A stretch of 33,584 bases of DNA from NCBI GenBank assembly GCA_964398885.1, contig CAYNOU010000022.1:1-33584 (forward strand), written 5' to 3'. This stretch comes from JAGMCF01 sp964398885 (GTDB taxonomy: Bacteria; Cloacimonadota; Cloacimonadia; JGIOTU-2). Positions 31,748 through 33,584 of the stretch are shown here, piece after piece. The notes under the pieces were generated by a model that had not been told where the DNA came from, searched no databases, and saw only the letters and a program-made list of their open reading frames with translations. The number at the start of each line of letters is the position of its first letter. The first letter of the stretch is position 1. Made by a program: the position numbers and the translations under genes.

Positions 31748-32818
31748 TTAGTTATGCCTGATATAAATAATATCACCATCTTTAACTAAATATTCTTTTC
31801 CTTCTAAAAAGAACTTACCAGCGGTTTTCAATTCTTTTTCAGAACCATACACTTTGAAATCTTCAAAAGAATACCGTTCCGCACGAATAAATCCTTTTGC
31901 AAAATCAGTATGCACAGTTCCAGCTGCATCAAGTGCTGTGCTACCAGTCCGTAAGGACCAGGCTCTTACTTCATTCTTACCAATTGTGAAGAAACTGATT
32001 AAACCTAATGTTTTGTAAGATATTCTTGTCAACTTTTTTATAGCGGATTCTTTGATATTGAACTCTTTCATGAATTGCCTTGCATCCTCTTCATTTAGTT
32101 GATTTAATTCCATTTCAAATTTTCCAGCAATTTCAACGACTTCTTTTTTTTCATTACGCCGAATAACAGATATTAAATCATCATTTTTACCAATGTTTTC
32201 ATCATCCACAGTTAGTATAATAAAAATTGGCTTAAGAGTAAGAAATTGATAACCGCTAAGCAATTTCAGTTCATGAGATTGGAGTTCAAGTTTTTGAAGC
32301 ATTTTACCATAACTAAGGCAATTATAACATTTTTCAATAATCTTTTTCTCTTTTTCCAATTCTGAGGTTTTAAATCCTTGTTTTAACTGTTTATTGATTG
32401 AGCCGATTTTCTTTTCGCATATTGTTAGGTCGGAAAATACAAATTCAGTTTTAATAGTTTCAATTTCTCTTAACGGCTCGGGAAGAATACCTGTAAGATT
32501 AAATTTTCGCACAACTATTGCCAGAGCATCTACAGTTCGCAAAGTTCCCAGAAACTGGCTGGAGAAGATTTCTTTTTTTGCCTCATTCTTTTTGATTCCC
32601 ACAAAATCAAGGTATTCAATAGTTGCATATACAGTTTTTGCACGATTAAAAGTCCTATTTAGATAGTCCAGCCGTTCATCGGCAATATTAACAGTTGCAA
32701 GGTTTGGTTTTATATTTCCAGTGTAATAATCAGACACTTCTGCATTACTTTTTGTGACTGCATTAAATACAGTTGTTTTGCCACTCTTTGGCATTCCTAC
32801 TAATCCAATCTTTATCAT
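31748..32818 (-). CDS. ychF: Obg-family ATPase YchF
   Basis: YchF (OLA1) is a conserved ribosome-associated P-loop protein that binds ATP rather than GTP and is involved in stress responses. The 356-residue protein is slightly shorter than usual. The P-loop is GLVGMPKSGKTTVFNAVT (residues 5-22), and IEYLDFVGIKKNEAKKE is the switch II region with D-x-x-G. A central helical hairpin and an Obg-like domain follow. A TGS domain lies at the end (KGFIRAERYSFEDFKVYG and VKDGDIIYIRHN). The ATG is preceded by a modest AAGAGAA site. It is the most upstream gene of the ychF-ftsK-lolA series. Confidence 0.95.
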   Translation of the reverse strand: MIKIGLVGMPKSGKTTVFNAVTKSNAEVSDYYTGNIKPNLATVNIADERLDYLNRTFNRAKTVYATIEYLDFVGIKKNEAKKEIFSSQFLGTLRTVDALAIVVRKFNLTGILPEPLREIETIKTEFVFSDLTICEKKIGSINKQLKQGFKTSELEKEKKIIEKCYNCLSYGKMLQKLELQSHELKLLSGYQFLTLKPIFIILTVDDENIGKNDDLISVIRRNEKKEVVEIAGKFEMELNQLNEEDARQFMKEFNIKESAIKKLTRISYKTLGLISFFTIGKNEVRAWSLRTGSTALDAAGTVHTDFAKGFIRAERYSFEDFKVYGSEKELKTAGKFFLEGKEYLVKDGDIIYIRHN

Positions 32819-32888
32819 AATTATTTTCTCTTTTCTAAGAAGGGGATGTATTTGTCAATTTATATTTTGAGCAGATGATATATAGATA

Positions 32889-32930
32889 AAATTGTGATTT
32901 TTTTTTCTTGACATAAAATTAAATATAATA
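32889..32930. repeat. Direct repeat upstream of the toxin-antitoxin pair
   Basis: ATTGTGA, a T tract and CTTGACATAAAATTAAAT form a block of about 38 bp repeated almost exactly at 33486-33527, just after the toxin stop codon. TTGACA at 32908-32913 looks like a -35 box, but no -10 lies at 16-18 bp; a TATAAT is only 10 bp away. A promoter role is possible but not well supported. Confidence 0.65.
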
Positions 32931-33026
32931 GAAAAATATTTTTATGTAAATAATAATTTTAAGGAATTAAATTATATTTTGTGATATTAATGAATGTGCG
33001 AACAAATTGCATAAAAGGGAGAAATA

Positions 33027-33224
33027 ATGGAACTTGCAAAATCATTCATCGTAAATAATAAAGGTGATATTCAATCGGTTGTATTAGATTATAAATATTA
33101 TCAAAAAATAGAAGAAATGCTTCTTGATTATGGTCTGTTAAAAGCAATGGAAGAAGTAGAGGACGATGAAGAATTTAATTTAGAAGAAGCAAAGATAAAA
33201 CTACATTATAAAGATGAAGATTAG
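33027..33224 (+). CDS. Putative antitoxin of a RelE-type pair
   Basis: A 65-residue acidic protein starting MELAKSFIVNNKGDIQSVVLDYKYYQKIEEML, resembling short Phd/RelB-like antitoxins with a strand-helix N-terminus. An acidic tail (EEVEDDEEFNLEEAK) probably wraps the toxin. GGGAG lies 6-7 nt before the ATG. The last 11 nt overlap the toxin start. Assignment rests mostly on size, charge and position, since the sequence itself is only weakly family-like. Confidence 0.7.
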   Translation: MELAKSFIVNNKGDIQSVVLDYKYYQKIEEMLLDYGLLKAMEEVEDDEEFNLEEAKIKLHYKDED

Positions 33225-33480
33225 TTTTAAGAGTGCATTCTTGAAAGACCTTGAGAAATTACCTTCAGATTATAAGAGAAAAATTGAACATCTTGTATTT
33301 ACTGAAATTCCAAAGATTGATAATCTTTACGATATAAAAAACATTAAAAAAATCCGAGGGGATAAGAACTATTATAGAATTCGGGTTGGGGGTTATCGGA
33401 TCGGGTTTGAAGAGCGTAATGGTGAGTTAGTCTTTATGCGAGTTTTAAATAGAAAAGATATTTATCGTTATTTTCCATAA
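33214..33480 (+). CDS. RelE/ParE-type toxin
   Basis: An 88-residue basic protein of the RelE/ParE superfamily, either a ribosome-dependent mRNA nuclease (RelE-like) or a gyrase poison (ParE-like). Family features are MKISFKSAFLKDLEKLPSDYKRKI, the central IKKIRGDKNYYRIRVGGYRIGFEE and the terminal FMRVLNRKDIYRYFP. The R-I-R-x-G-x-Y-R-I stretch and R-K-D-I-Y-R end favour a RelE-like enzyme. It overlaps the antitoxin gene, so expression is coupled. A near-copy of the region upstream of the antitoxin follows the stop. Confidence 0.85.
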   Translation: MKISFKSAFLKDLEKLPSDYKRKIEHLVFTEIPKIDNLYDIKNIKKIRGDKNYYRIRVGGYRIGFEERNGELVFMRVLNRKDIYRYFP

Positions 33481-33485
33481 AAAAG

Positions 33486-33527
33486 ATTGTGATATTTTTT
33501 CTTGACATAAGATTAAATTTATAAATA
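33486..33527. repeat. Direct repeat downstream of the toxin-antitoxin pair
   Basis: ATTGTGATATTTTTTCTTGACATAAGATTAAATT-type sequence matches 32891-32925 with only a few differences. The two copies bracket the toxin-antitoxin genes. The region after it to the window end (33528-33584) shows no gene. Confidence 0.65.
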
Positions 33528-33584
33528 TCTATAGTGGTTCCATATTTTCGGACAGTTCAATAAGTTTACTTGACACGAGAAAAC

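Noticed and set aside
32908..32929. A TTGACA/TATAAT promoter for the toxin-antitoxin genes.
   Set aside because: The two boxes are only 10 bp apart, too close for a standard sigma-70 promoter; the block is better described as a direct repeat.

Overview
This AT-rich window (roughly one third G+C by eye) comes from a Gram-negative bacterium of the Fibrobacteres-Chlorobi-Bacteroidetes (FCB) type. The main clue is a 2093-residue SprA/Sov-like outer-membrane protein, supported by LolA, a DUF5683-type protein and a YfhO-type membrane protein. Gene content, base composition and the load of palindromic repeats suggest an uncultured FCB lineage such as Cloacimonadota rather than a typical Bacteroidetes; this placement is inference. 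Two runs of exactly 100 N (1584-1683, 27196-27295) show the window is a scaffold from a draft or metagenome assembly.

Layout. 1-328: palindrome cluster. 329-4454 (minus): dtd, glyS and an aspartate-type aminotransferase, probably one transcript from a good promoter at 4496-4523. 4455-5117: divergent intergenic region with two promoters and two palindromic elements. 5118-12208 (plus): sprA followed by a PPP-family phosphatase. 12230-13834 (minus): a tight operon of DUF2905, a deoxyhypusine-synthase-like protein and a DUF5683-like protein. 14020-16251 (minus): queH, a Cys-rich DUF3795 protein and an acyl-CoA dehydrogenase. 16390-28285 (minus): a surface-polysaccharide locus holding manC, a GT4 glycosyltransferase, wecB, a polysaccharide pyruvyl transferase family protein, a nitroreductase-like protein, a Wzx-type flippase, an embedded hicBA toxin-antitoxin pair, a YfhO membrane protein and a GT2 glycosyltransferase. 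28784-32818 (minus): lolA, ftsK and ychF. 33027-33480 (plus): a RelE-type toxin-antitoxin pair.

How the genes work together. ManC and WecB supply sugar nucleotides (GDP-mannose, UDP-ManNAc). The GT4, GT2 and pyruvyl-transferase-like enzymes would build and decorate a lipid-linked glycan, the flippase would move it across the inner membrane, and YfhO is a polytopic protein usually linked to glycosylation of surface polymers. SprA (the type IX secretion pore in Bacteroidetes) and LolA (lipoprotein carrier) belong to the outer envelope.

The most notable feature is not a classical gene system but a dense population of several short palindromic repeat families. They fill most intergenic regions and have also entered coding sequences in frame: a 10-residue insert in Dtd, a 33-bp duplication-flanked palindrome in the GT2 gene, about 40 residues plus a minisatellite in the YfhO protein, a palindrome in SprA, and the whole N-terminus of the phosphatase reading frame. 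One family is a tandem array of 15-nt mini-hairpins whose arms vary in a compensatory way. I saw no tRNA, rRNA, CRISPR array, transposase or integrase.
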